64,000 nt of DNA from Taxillus chinensis (Eukaryota; Streptophyta; Magnoliopsida; Santalales; Loranthaceae). The notes beneath the pieces were generated by a model. It did no database searches, was not told where the DNA came from, and was given only the letters and a program-made list of their open reading frames with translations. The translations under genes and the position numbers were made by a program. This document shows positions 38,229 to 48,650 of the stretch, piece by piece. The stretch's first letter is position 1. Each line of letters opens with the position of its first letter. The stretch lies in assembly GCA_023512835.1 (NCBI GenBank), contig CM042090.1, positions 56,655,865 to 56,719,864 of the forward strand, written 5' to 3'.

Positions 38229-39549
38229 TGTTGGTCCCAGAGAGCCTAGAGGGGGGTGAATATGCTCTTTGAAAATTCTTTCTCTCTCTTAATGGCTAGA
38301 CACTCACTCTGGTTAAACAGATAAAATCAGTGCGGAAGATTAACCAGGTAGTGGAAGTATGTTGTTTTATTATCTGAAGATAATTACAACAAAGCAAAAC
38401 AAAGCTTTAGGCGATTACAACACAACACTCTGTTTATGGTTACACACACTAGGCTGTAAATCTCTGTATGAGCTATTTCACATGATACACGCTTGTAAGT
38501 ATATGAGTACAAGTAAGCGCGCGCGTATATTTCTAGCTTTTTACATTGCTATATATATAGACATCCTAGGAATCTATCTTGGAACTGCATTCTCCGAACA
38601 GTGTAAAGCATTGAAGTTCTTCATCGGAAAATGCTGAAGCTTTAACTGCTGCGGATGTGGAGCTCGAGATATTGGAAGCATAAGTTGTAATGAATTCTTG
38701 CTTGATTCCAATTGCATTTGAGACCGCGTCCACATCTCCGCATGATCCACGTGTAAGGTAATTTAGGTTTTCAACGGGTTTGTTTTACATCGGGACGAAG
38801 CGAGCAGATTGCAATAAAAGCGACTTGGAAATGATGAAGCAGCGTCTTCTTAGTCCGTCATAAGGTTCCTTACTCCGTATCACCGAAGCTCGGATCCTTA
38901 CTCCGTGTCAGCGGTTGCTTACTCCGTATGAATGAAGTCCTGGAATCCTTGTTCCGTGTCAGCGCCTCTTACTCTGCATGAAGTATAGGCTCGGAGAGCT
39001 TATTCCGCATCAACGCTTCCTTACTCTGCATAAAGTAGGTACGGAATGCTTACTCCGCATCAGTGAATGTCACGCCCCGGATTTCCAACCCGAGGAAACC
39101 GGTACGTGACTCCCCTTTTTACCCACACGGAGGGCAAAGGGGTTAGGATACAAACCAAGAACCGAACATTTTAAACATTCACAACACATTCAAGAAAAAT
39201 AAAGTCCATCAAGCAGTCCACAAACCAAATCAGTCTTTAATACAAAGTCTTCTTTTCAATCCATCCCCATTGGGGTTACATCAGTTCCCATAATAAAATA
39301 ACATAAACAATAAAATAAATAAGGTCTTCCACCTTGGGGTCCCACCTAACGACTGTAGGTTCCTGTAAAGAAAACAACATGGTAGGAGGGGTGAGCAACC
39401 ACAGCTCAGTAGGGATCATGTCTCCCCAACCCATCCCATGCACCTAATATCTACATGCCTTGTGTACAAGTCTTGTGTCGTGATACAATTATTCCACCAG
39501 ATATAGTTACGGCTATAACAAAGAAACACAATCATACATGGGCTGGTAC

Positions 39550-39765
39550 ATAAACACTCCCGGGCTTCCACAACACCGGGTTTCAAGAACAGTCCCGGCT
39601 TCCACAACCACCGGGTCCCACAAAACAGTCCCGGGCTTCCACACCACCGGGTTCCACAAAACGGTCCCGGGCTTCCACGGCCACCGGGTTCCACAAAAAA
39701 GTCCCAGGCTTCCACAACCACCGGGTTCCACAAAACAGTCCCGGCTTCCACAACACCGGGTGTAC
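39550..39765. repeat. ~38-bp tandem array (CCGGGTTCCACAAAACAGTC)
   Basis: About six units of CCCGGGCTTCCACAACCA followed by CCGGGTTCCACAAAACAGT. Open frames on both strands here are artefacts of the repeat. Confidence 0.85.
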
Positions 39766-39889
39766 AAGCAAACACGCAACACACATGGCCATACAGGCAT
39801 AACATCAAACACTTAGTATGCTTAGTCACACAGAATAACATCGAACACTTAGCATGCATATATCCACAAGCTCATAAACCCACCACACA

Positions 39890-40095
39890 GACATAATCTA
39901 ACACACCTGGACGTGCGTGGCCTCACAGGCATTACCTCAAACACATAACATGCACGACCTCACAGGCATTACCTCAAACACATAACATGCACACCTCACC
40001 AGGCATTACCTCAAACACATAACATGCACAGCTCACAGGCATTACCTCAAACACATAACATGCACGGCCTCACGGGCATTACGTCAAACACTTCA
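39890..40095. repeat. ~37-bp tandem array (CAGGCATTACCTCAAACAC)
   Basis: About five units of GGCCTCACAGGCATTACC followed by TCAAACACATAACATGCAC, within the same solo LTR. Confidence 0.85.
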
Positions 40096-41485
40096 AGGCA
40101 TATATACATATATCCAAACAACACGCCATTGAAGGCCAACATTCATATAGGAGATCACACCTATATGAATTTACATATAAATAGTATGATAACAAGGACA
40201 ATATCCAACGGGTAATTCACCACAGGGCCTAACCCCGGATCGGGTATAAGAAAACAGAACCCCTACCTTAAAGAAGATCCTCCTTGCTCCCGCGTTAGAT
40301 GCCGTCCTCCCCACGCAAGATGCTCCTGGCAAAACCGGCCAGCTTCTCCCCCTTTCCCTCTCTCTAGCTCTCTCTCTCCCACGACGGCCGCAGTGGGCCG
40401 AAAAACCCCTAACCCTAGAACAAGGAGTCTCCTCATCCTTATATGGGCCTCCCACTATCAAAACGACGTAGTTTTGATTAAGTGAAACCCAGGATCAAAA
40501 CGACGTAGTTTTGATCACACAAGTTAGCACCTTTCCGCACCCATATGGGCCAAAATACTCAGAATTTCAACATGGTCCTTTGGAGAAAGTTCCTTAGAAT
40601 GTCAAAACCAAGGGAACCATGCAAAAATATGCCTGCACGCCAATTTGCACGTGAATTCCCCAATTCACGTGCAACTCCATATGCACTCCAAATGCTCTCA
40701 AACTTCACCCCTAGCCTCCTTGCATCATTTAGAAGACAACCACACTTGCACGTGAATTGGACCCATATCACGTGCACCTCACATACATGTCCATTTGGCC
40801 TGAAACTTCTGTGGTAGATAGAGGACATCATTCTAAGCATCTTTCCTTTTGCACGTGAATTCATTGGAGTCCATTTACTAGGTCAAAATCTAGAAAAACT
40901 CTACTCAGGAGGCAAAACTGACTAACTCAAGGTACGGGTCCTTACAGTGAATCCTTACTCCGCATGAGTAATGGTTCGGATTCCTTATTCCGCATTTGTT
41001 ATCCTTACTTGGCAACAATTGTCCTTACTCGGCAACAATTGTCCTTACTCCATTCGAATGAGACTCGGACTTCTTAGTCCGTGTCTTCTTTTTCTTTAGT
41101 CCAGTGGAGTGACAATTTCGATTCTGTCTCTGCAACAAGTCTCTCTTATTTCGTGCGAGTGATAGACTTGGAATATTATTCCGTATCAATTGACTTAGCC
41201 AAATTGAGAGTTAGACACGGGTTCCTTAAGTCGTTTTGTCAAGTATTTAGTCCGCACGAAAAGTCCTTACTCCGGATGAAGACTCGGTTATATACGAAGT
41301 GAATGACGATACTCATAATGATCCGGATCAGGATTATGTATCCTGTTCTTAGCTTTGTTCTCACACGAGTAGGTCCGAATTAGAGTTATATCATCTGCAT
41401 AGACTTAATAGTAAACATGAAACATCTCGAATCAAATTACATAGGGTTTGACCTGCATTATCCAAATTCTAGGTTTGATCCAACA

Positions 41486-41625
41486 ATCTCCCCTAATATG
41501 GATATGCCAAACCCTTTGTAATCTGATCCGGTAGGGCAACAAGAAATAACATAGAGGTAAGGATAAAAGAGAATAGTTCCAGTAAGTTGCAGCAGGAATA
41601 CATTAAGCCTCAGTACAAATATAAA
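41486..41625 (-). other. polypurine tract and 3' untranslated region of element C
   Basis: On the minus strand the third ORF is followed by about 125 bp of non-coding sequence and an ATATTAGGGGAGAT polypurine run that abuts the LTR start. Confidence 0.7.
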
Positions 41626-44361
41626 TTATGGTACATATGGCTTACTATATTTGAAGATTATCCTTGCTGCATGCTCTCGTAGTATCATTGTCTGCTTCTT
41701 GGTGAACTTGATGATATTTTTCCAGTTATCATCAAAGGAGATAACAGATTTCAGGAAGTAGCAGACAAAGGCTCCACAGCTGTTTCCATCGGGTTGTTGG
41801 GGCACATTCTTCTTGTTCCGGATCGCCCCCATAAGTACTTCATCCTGACCAAGATGCTGTAAATCCAAGTCTTCGTAGAGAGATTTCTGTCTGATTGCAT
41901 CAGACAAGGTTCGAACGAGACTTCGTATTTGATTCTTTCTAATCTGGCGGTCAACAACCTGATGAGAATCCGGAAGCAAGATTTTATTCTCCTTGATCAG
42001 AAAAACAGTCATCATGAAATGTGGAGAGTTGACCCGGAAAGGGATGAAGACGATGGACAGAGAGGTCCATGGTCGGCTGTTTTCTGCTGTACCATAGATG
42101 TAGGATAGAATGACGTCCACAGCAGGAAACTGTTCTTCAACCCAGCATAGAAGAACATCAAAATCAAGGCCTTCCTCAAGTAAAGAGGGGAATAGCCTCA
42201 ACTCCATCTTTACCGCCAGAGCATAGTTGTCGATGTCGTCAGTGGAAAATTGTCCCTCCTCAGACAGTATGGTCTGGATGTCTTGACGTTCAAAGGGGGA
42301 CGAGGCAGACACACATCGGCGCTCGGCAGTGGAGGAGGCATAGGCCTTGGCCGCAGCAAGAATGCTCCCATCAACATCATCCGGATGCAATTCCGCGTAT
42401 GATGGGAGGAAGGTGATGGCACCAGATGGAACAGCAGGAGTGGGAGAGCTGGTCTGGCCAGTGGAGAAATGACTGCATTTAGGCACCGGAAGGCCCGTAG
42501 GAAGAGCAGGTGCAGACCGTTTGCGAGAGGCAACGCCAGCAGTGGAAGGAGAGGAAGGATCAGATGATTTCTCCTCCGGTTTGGCAGATCGGCGAGAGCG
42601 GGAGGGACTGGCCACGACTTGCGTTAAGTCCGCAATGGAGGTAGACAAGTCAGAGAAAGACGTGGCAAGCCGCTCAAGCTTCTGATCCATGGAGAGAGAG
42701 GTAGAGGAGAAGGCAGAAAGAAGCTCGGCACCCATGGCCTGGACATGGTCGGAAAGGTCCTGGGTCTGAAGACGACTGTCCTTAGCAAGGCGATCGAGTT
42801 GGGCGGAGAAAGCAACCTCAGATAAAATCGTGGCAAAAGAGGCGCGCCCAAGACCAAAGGCGGGAGCTTTCGAGGATTTGCCTGCATGAAGAGGGGCAGG
42901 TGTGGGCAAGGCAGAGTCGGCGGCAGCAGGAGAGGACGGTGGTTGTACAGCAGTAGCAGCAGGAGGTGCGGCAGATCCACTTTGAACGGAGAGGTCAATG
43001 GTAGGGATATCCGCAGGATAGGAGGGACCAGCCTCAGCAGGGACAGGTGGCCATGCGTCATGGGCAGGTCTGGAAGAGGCAGCAGCAGGAGGGGCAGCAT
43101 GAAGGAGAGATGACGTTATAAAGCCGTGGTAGCGGTTCCAAGTAAGCATTTCCTCCGGGGTCTTGGTGTGTTGAATGTAAAATACCCGGAAGGTAGGTTC
43201 TGGGATGCCAACAGAGATGGCGAGGCTAAAACGCAGCCAGCAATCATTCAGTAGGTCGGCAGGAAGATGGTCGAGGTAGTCCTGGAGGTCTGGAGAGTGA
43301 GCAGGAGAGGCTTCCGTAGGAGAAGAAGGGAGGTCCGGAAGAACAGCAGCAATAGCCGCTGTGACCGGAGAGATGGGTGCGGGAGCATCAGCAGCAGCAT
43401 CAGGAACAGCAGCAGCAGCAGCAGGAAGAGAGGCAGGGACATCAGCAGGAGAGGCGGAGGTGGTAACCTCAAGGAAGTACGGCTGAGAAGGCCCTGCAAC
43501 AGTAGACGGGTCAGCCCGAACGCTGTGGAGTGAACTGCGGGAGCGTGCCGGAGCGGCAATGGACCGGATGCGGGAGTGGATGGACCGGGGAGCAGAACTA
43601 ACTTCGTGACCCGAGCTTGCAACGGGTTCACCAATGGAACTAGCTTGCTGTTCTGAAGCAGCAGCAAGGGCACGGGAGACTAGAGGGCGGTGAACGGTGA
43701 GGGTCCCGTTGGCAGTAAGATGGCGGAAGTAGTAGGTCGCCGGAAAGGGAATCACCAGTTCACCCTGGAAGTGCGCGGGGTGAAGATGCTGAAAAATTTG
43801 GGACAGAATCCGTCTGAAGGACGAGTTCCGTTTCCCATTCCGCATCACCCGGAAGAGAAAGTTGCCCCAGTCAAGTGGCAGTGACTCAAAAACCGCGTAC
43901 ATCGCCAGCAGGAGATCGTACGGAACCGAGTCGAGAGCCGTGGAGCGAGCCAGAAGACACCGGCTGAGTATGGTGGCCATACATCGGTGAGGACCATGGA
44001 AAGACGTCATTTTGTACTCCTTCACCTTATTAGGACAACCCATGGAAGCAGCCATGGCAGCAGGGTTCGGCTGAATGTCATCGCTGGCATGAAGGTTGAA
44101 GATGTCCCGGATCACCCGAGGTGTGATCTTGATAGGTTCACCTCGAACCACAAAAAAGATATACTCCTCAGTGGAGGTAGAGTGCTGATAGAAGGCCAGG
44201 ACATCCGACACTAGAAGATCAGCCAGGGCAGAGACAAGCGCGAAGAGGTTGCTGTGCTCGAGTAGCTGGCGAACATCGTGAAGCCATGCTGGAGGATCAG
44301 AGATTCCGGACCAATCGACGAGATGGCCAGGAACAACACGATAGAGAGCTTGGGATGCCAT
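41626..44361 (-). CDS. third ORF of SIRE-like element: plant-transposon-like domain + Ulp1/C48 protease, 911 aa
   Basis: An uninterrupted 911-codon ORF. Residues 1-250 (PGHLVDWSGI, VVRGEPIKITPRVIRDIFNL, SFHGPHR, PLDWGNFLF) resemble the 'putative plant transposon protein' domain found in many plant elements (my assignment; not searched). Residues 250-690 are Ala/Pro/Ser-rich and probably disordered, apart from a short coiled-coil-like stretch. Residues 700-911 look like an Ulp1/SENP cysteine protease: His781 (NSPHFMM), Asp798 (LPDSHQ), Gln856 and Cys862 (VPQQPDGNSCGAF), with the family's His-Asp spacing and Gln six before Cys; the usual Trp after His is Phe. Such proteases cleave SUMO precursors or conjugates, usually in the nucleus. 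No signal peptide is evident, which argues against an envelope protein. It lies directly before the polypurine tract. It is the only full-length copy here. Confidence 0.88.
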   Translation of the reverse strand: MASQALYRVVPGHLVDWSGISDPPAWLHDVRQLLEHSNLFALVSALADLLVSDVLAFYQHSTSTEEYIFFVVRGEPIKITPRVIRDIFNLHASDDIQPNPAAMAASMGCPNKVKEYKMTSFHGPHRCMATILSRCLLARSTALDSVPYDLLLAMYAVFESLPLDWGNFLFRVMRNGKRNSSFRRILSQIFQHLHPAHFQGELVIPFPATYYFRHLTANGTLTVHRPLVSRALAAASEQQASSIGEPVASSGHEVSSAPRSIHSRIRSIAAPARSRSSLHSVRADPSTVAGPSQPYFLEVTTSASPADVPASLPAAAAAVPDAAADAPAPISPVTAAIAAVLPDLPSSPTEASPAHSPDLQDYLDHLPADLLNDCWLRFSLAISVGIPEPTFRVFYIQHTKTPEEMLTWNRYHGFITSSLLHAAPPAAASSRPAHDAWPPVPAEAGPSYPADIPTIDLSVQSGSAAPPAATAVQPPSSPAAADSALPTPAPLHAGKSSKAPAFGLGRASFATILSEVAFSAQLDRLAKDSRLQTQDLSDHVQAMGAELLSAFSSTSLSMDQKLERLATSFSDLSTSIADLTQVVASPSRSRRSAKPEEKSSDPSSPSTAGVASRKRSAPALPTGLPVPKCSHFSTGQTSSPTPAVPSGAITFLPSYAELHPDDVDGSILAAAKAYASSTAERRCVSASSPFERQDIQTILSEEGQFSTDDIDNYALAVKMELRLFPSLLEEGLDFDVLLCWVEEQFPAVDVILSYIYGTAENSRPWTSLSIVFIPFRVNSPHFMMTVFLIKENKILLPDSHQVVDRQIRKNQIRSLVRTLSDAIRQKSLYEDLDLQHLGQDEVLMGAIRNKKNVPQQPDGNSCGAFVCYFLKSVISFDDNWKNIIKFTKKQTMILREHAARIIFKYSKPYVP

Positions 44362-45570
44362 TGAGAGTGAAAGATTGAGGGAGAAGGAGAGAAGATCTTT
44401 GCAGGAAAAGGTGCGGCGTGGGTTTAGGGTTTGGAGAGTTAGTAGTGATAACCTCGGTCGACGCTGATGGTGCGGTATAAATAGGATCCTTTCCGTGGAA
44501 GCAAGTGGGTCTCGAGTTTAAGCTAAATGAAAAGTGAGCCACCCGACTTCCTTATGTCATTAGAAGTGATGGATTAGCGCCGTCGAATAGACCTATGATG
44601 TGGCGGCCGTGCGAACCATTCAAAGATGACAGCTGTAGGCATACTTCCGGATTTTGAAAAGATAAATTACCGGGCTCAAGGAATGCATTAAATGAACCAT
44701 CATTATCCCTCCTCAAAAATAAGCGATGTAAGATAATTACTTGGTTTATCGCGAATTGAGAATTCCAAGAGTCAGGAGGAAATAAACCGACTTTCATCCG
44801 GAGAAGGATAATCCGTATAAAGAACATCCGGATGAGACTGATTAACTATATCCGTATAAATAGAGTGCTGAGTAGAGATGATTCCTTTGCTGTCTTGACG
44901 CCGAGAAAGTGTGAAGTACTACAACACCTCAGAAATCCGAGACATCAGACAAGATATAGCGATGAATGGCAAAGAGAATCTGAACCTGTGACTTAACAAA
45001 TAGAAGCTTTGAAGAGCAAGTCTCATCAGGTTCAGGTTAGTCCGGATAAACAATATTAGAGAATAACACACAATCCGAACTAAGAAGAAACAGAACTTAT
45101 GCATAAAAAGTTACGTGCTAGACATATACATAAGAAATGAAATCCATCATACTGAAATCAATGTATGTGTGAGATAATTGACACATAAATCCAATAGGTC
45201 AACATAGCCAATCCTTCATACTGAGAATGAAAGCAAAGATTAATTAAATTTGTATGACGTCATCCATCAGAGAATGCATGAGTGAGAATGGGAAGAAGAG
45301 CACATGATGTATGATGTTACAACTGATTGTCATGCCTAAAATGCTAGGAAGAGGAAGATAACAGCCAAGAAATCCACAATTCCGATTCAACAATGCAAAT
45401 CCAATCAGCTTTATGAGTGAGAGTTACAGGGCAGAACATCCGAGACATATCAGAGAGGCATTACTTAATAATAAGCATTCTCTCGCCCTGTAGTCATGCC
45501 TTTTGCTGAAACAGGGGGCCTTACTTAATATTCAATGAAGTATTCTCTCCCCCTGAGATCAGCGAGTGAT
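44362..45570 (-). other. spacer/leader upstream of the third ORF in element C
   Basis: Conserved with 8500-9727 and 33035-34170. It contains a frame at 44827-44552 with GLFPPDSWNSQF and polypurine-like runs near 45510-45557. On the far side it joins gag sequence at about 45570 through a deletion junction that removed the rest of gag and all of pol. Confidence 0.75.
44476..44483 (-). promoter_or_regulatory. putative TATA box of the third ORF (element C)
   Basis: TATTTATA on the minus strand, 115 bp upstream of the ATG at 44361, as in element A. A separate transcript for this ORF is inferred. Confidence 0.45.
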
Positions 45571-47018
45571 TTTTAGCTCTTAGGTCGTGATACCAAACCT
45601 CCCCGCTTCAGTAGTCAGCTATGTCCTTTTCAAGTTTAGAAACAGTAAGTTCTAGGCATTTAGTCTGACCACTCATATTTTGATACATTTGAGTAATTAT
45701 TAATCTCTCATTCTTTTCATCATCACATTCCTTAGTAAGAGATTTTATTTTACGCAAGAGCTTAGAGATAGAAGGTACCTCAGCATTTGCCATGAGGCAG
45801 ACGTTCGCCTTTTCCGTTGGTTCGTCGTCTGAAGATTCATCTTCTTCTTCTGAACCACTATTGTATTTTGAGACGAACGCCTTCCTCTTCGTCTTGCTGT
45901 TGTCTGAGGTGGAGCGTCAGGGTTTAACCTTGTCATCCTTGTCGGCCGTCTTGGGTTTGGATCTAAAGTCCTTGGCCCAATGAGCAGGCTTCCCGCAATT
46001 GTAGCAGTCTTGGGATGTCGACTCCGACCGCTCCTTCCTTCTTGAGGATGAGGAAGAGCCTCTTCTGAATCCTTTTCTGCTTTTCTGCAGGAATCGTGTG
46101 AAGGATTTCACCAGAAGTGCTATTTCTTCTTCCATGTCCGAGTCAGAGTTTTCTGACTCTTCCGTATCATCCTCCGTCAGCATGCTTGGTCCAGCCGTAG
46201 CCTTAAGAGCTACCCCTTTTTTTCCGAGCCATTTTCTCGTCTCGGTCAGTGTATTTGAATCTGACCTCATGAGTTCGTAGCTCTCCATATAGCTCTTCAA
46301 GGGGAGCATACTGCCAGTTGTCTTTGGATTGCATCTGGAGCTGCTTGGAGTAATAGCGATCCGGCAAGGAACGAAAGAACTTGTCATTTATTTGGAACTG
46401 AGTGTAGTGCTCGTTGACAGTTTTCAATTCCAGGATGAGCTTGCCGAATCGCCGATAGATGCTCTCCAGGGATTCGCCAGGTTTGTGGTTGAAGCTCTCA
46501 AAGTTCTGTCTGAGCGCGCAAATGACGTTCTGCATCTGGGACTGACTTCCTTCATATAGAATAGTCAATTTGTCCCACACAGCTTTTGCTGTCGTGCAGC
46601 CCTGGACGTTTGTGAAGGCCTCTAAATCTAAGGACGATGTCACGTAAGCTAGAGCCTTTTCACTGGCATATTGCCAGGCTCTTTCATCGTGAGTGAGTTC
46701 AGCATCAGTCTTTGGCCTCCTAACCCCATTTTCTCCGATGGTCATCGGAATGGGAAGCTCCTGATGAAGACAAGGCCACATCAGATGATCATGACAAGTC
46801 ATGAACATCTTCATGCGAGCTTTCCACTGGGAGAAAAGCTCTGGTGTGAACTTTGGCGGTTTGCTTAGTGTGTAGCCTGAACTCCGTGGTTGAGGAGCAG
46901 CGGCAGCAGCAGGTTGTGGTGGATCAACATTTTCACTGCTGCTACGATGGGGAAGGGGCTCTTGAGCTCCCCCGGAGTTGAGGTGGGTGTTGAATAGCAT
47001 GCTGCTTTCTTCGGCCAT
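45571..47018 (-). pseudogene. gag of element C (truncated, frameshifted)
   Basis: It starts at the ATG at 47018 (MAEESSMLFN) and is open to 46203, where a run AAAAAAAGGGG is two bases shorter than in element A and shifts the frame. It continues in another frame through the Ser-rich part and the knuckle CYNCGKPAHWAKDF (about 45988-46010), whose last Cys is Phe. It ends at the deletion junction near 45570, about halfway through gag. The Gag core (KPGESLESIYRRFGKL) is intact. It could not form a normal Gag without a frame change. Confidence 0.88.
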
Positions 47019-47065
47019 TGTTGAGTTGAGAGGGAGTGAGGGATCTCTATGAGCAGGTAGAACTT

Positions 47066-47077
47066 GCTCTGATACCA
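47066..47077 (-). other. primer-binding site of element C
   Basis: TGGTATCAGAGC on the minus strand, two bases from the 5' LTR end, as in A and F. Confidence 0.95.
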
Positions 47078-47079
47078 CT

Positions 47080-48407
47080 TGTTGGTCCCGGAGAACCTAG
47101 AGGGGGGTGAATATGCTCTTTGAAAATTCTTTCTCTCTCTTAATGGCTAGACACTCACTCTAGTTAAACAGATAAAATCAGTGCAGAAGATTAACCAGGT
47201 AGTGGAAGTATGTTGTTTTATTATCTGAAGATAATTACAACAAAGCAAAACAGCGTTTTAACTGATTACAACACAACACTCTGTTTATGGTTACACACAC
47301 TAGGCTGTAAATCTCTGTATGAGCTATTTCACACGATACACGCTTGTAAGTATATGAGTACAAGTAAGCGCGCGCGTATATTTCTAGCTTTTTACATTGC
47401 TATATATATAGACATCCTAGGAATCTATCTTGGAACTGCATTCTCCGAACAGTGTAAAGCATTGAAGTTCTTCATCGGAAAATGCTGAAGCTTTAACTGC
47501 TGCGGATGTGGAGCTCGTGATATTAGAAGCATAAGTTGTAATGAATTCTTGCTTGATTCCAATTGCATTTGAGATCGCGTCCACATCTCCGCATGATCCA
47601 CGTGTAAGGTAATTTAGGTTTTCAACGGGTTTGTTTTACATCGGGACGAAGCGAGCAGATTGCAATAAAAGCGACTTGGAAATGATGAAGCAGCGTCTTT
47701 TTAGTCCGTCATAAGGTTCCTCACTCCGTATCAACGAAGCTCGGATCCTTACTCCGTGTCAGTGGTTGCTTACTCCGTATGAATGAAGTCCTGGAATCCT
47801 TGTTCCGTGTCAGCGCCTCTTACTCCGCATGAAGTATAGGCTCGGAGAGCTTATTCCGCATCAACGCTTCCTTACTCAGCATAAAGTAGGTACTGAATGC
47901 TTACTCCGCATCAGTGAATCCTTACTCCACATGAGTAATGGTTCAGATTCCTTATTCCGCATTTGTTGTCCTTACTCCGCAACAATTGTCCTTACTCCGT
48001 TCGAATGAGACTCGGACTTCTTTGTCCGTGTCTTCTTTTTCGATTCTCTCTCCACAACAAGTCTCTCTTATTCCGTGTGAGTGATAGACTTGGAATCTTA
48101 TTCCGTATTAATTGACTTAGCCAAATTGAGAGTTAGACACGGGTTCCTTAAGTCGTTTTGTCAAGTATTTAGTCCGCATGAAAAGTCCTTACTCCGGATG
48201 AAGACTCGGTTATATACGAAGTGAATGACGATACTCATGATGATCCGGATCAGGATTATGTATCCTGTTCTTAGCTTTGTTCTCACACGAGTAGGTCTGG
48301 ATTAGAGTTATATCATCTGCACAGACTTAATAGTAAACATGAAACATCTCGAATCAAATTACATAGGGTTTGACCCGCATTATCCAAATTCTAGGTTTGA
48401 TCCAACA
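47080..48407 (-). repeat. 5' LTR of element C
   Basis: 1328 bp with TG...CA ends. It contains the CCTTACTCCG array (about 47710-48010) and a TATA-like run near 47403. On the + strand its right end is GATCCAACA followed by the ctttc TSD. Confidence 0.93.
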
Positions 48408-48412
48408 CTTTC

Positions 48413-48650
48413 ATACCCCTCCTTGCTTTCATCATCCTCTTGTATGTAATGGCAATGACCACAGAATATATTTTAGGTTGAATCATGTAATATCTCCACC
48501 ATGGAGTCCTAAATAAATTGCAGTTTGCGTGTTTATGTTATACGTGTGTGTATATATACATATATATATGTTAAATAAATATATAAATAAATAAATAAAA
48601 CCATCCCAACGATCAGTCGCGGATGACATAGGATTCAAAAAAAACAAATC
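48413..48650 (+). repeat. continuation of the left gypsy-type LTR arm
   Basis: It finishes the 49-codon ORF (to 48481) and then matches, inverted, 49510-49690. Shared words include ATATCTCCACCATGGAGTCC and CGATCAGTCGCGG. Similarity fades after the A-run near 48645. Confidence 0.75.

Larger units (their letters stand above)
39068..40946 (-). mobile_element. solo LTR (TGTAAGGACC...GGGGCGTGACA) inside the LTR of element C
   Basis: On the minus strand it begins TGTAAGGACCCGTACC and ends CCGGGGCGTGACA. It is flanked by gtgaa at 39063-39067 and 40947-40951. It carries two tandem arrays, two palindromes (40457-40478, 40494-40515) and G-box-like CACGTG cores. About 40590-40900 resembles part of the LARD LTRs. 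Orientation is inferred from that match. No coding region. Confidence 0.9.
38229..41485 (-). repeat. 3' LTR of element C (interrupted)
   Basis: About 1373 bp of LTR once the 1879-bp solo LTR and its extra TSD are excluded. It holds CCTTACTCCG units (38860-39065 and 40952-41075). It is similar to 47080-48407 apart from small indels, such as around 41090-41120. Confidence 0.9.
38229..48407 (-). mobile_element. SIRE-like element C, pol-deleted, with intact third ORF
   Basis: It is bounded by TGTTGGTCCC at 38229 and GATCCAACA at 48407, with the direct repeat ctttc at 38224-38228 and 48408-48412. The minus-strand order is 5' LTR, primer site, gag fragment, deletion junction near 45565-45575, spacer, third ORF, polypurine tract, 3' LTR. 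All of pol is gone, so it needs another element's enzymes to move. LTR divergence looks like roughly 3-4% over the first 270 bp by eye. The 3' LTR later received another solo LTR. Confidence 0.93.
38148..48481 (+). pseudogene. 49-codon membrane-protein ORF, left copy, split by element C
   Basis: The coding blocks are 38148-38228 and 48413-48481. They meet in frame across element C, counting its ctttc TSD once, and total 150 nt including the stop. The fourth codon is TAG where the other copy has Trp. The rest agrees with the intact copy at 49684-49833 except for about four residues. See that entry for the product. Confidence 0.7.

Noticed and set aside
39416..39859. 147-codon and overlapping frames on both strands
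   Set aside because: They translate the ~38-bp tandem array (Gly/Val/Phe-rich one way, Thr/Pro/His-rich the other) inside a solo LTR.
42624..43100. 158-codon Leu/Pro-rich minus-strand frame
   Set aside because: Alternative frame of the 911-codon third ORF.
41626..44361. Third ORF as a retroviral-type envelope gene
   Set aside because: No signal peptide, no C-terminal membrane anchor and a clear Ulp1-type signature instead.
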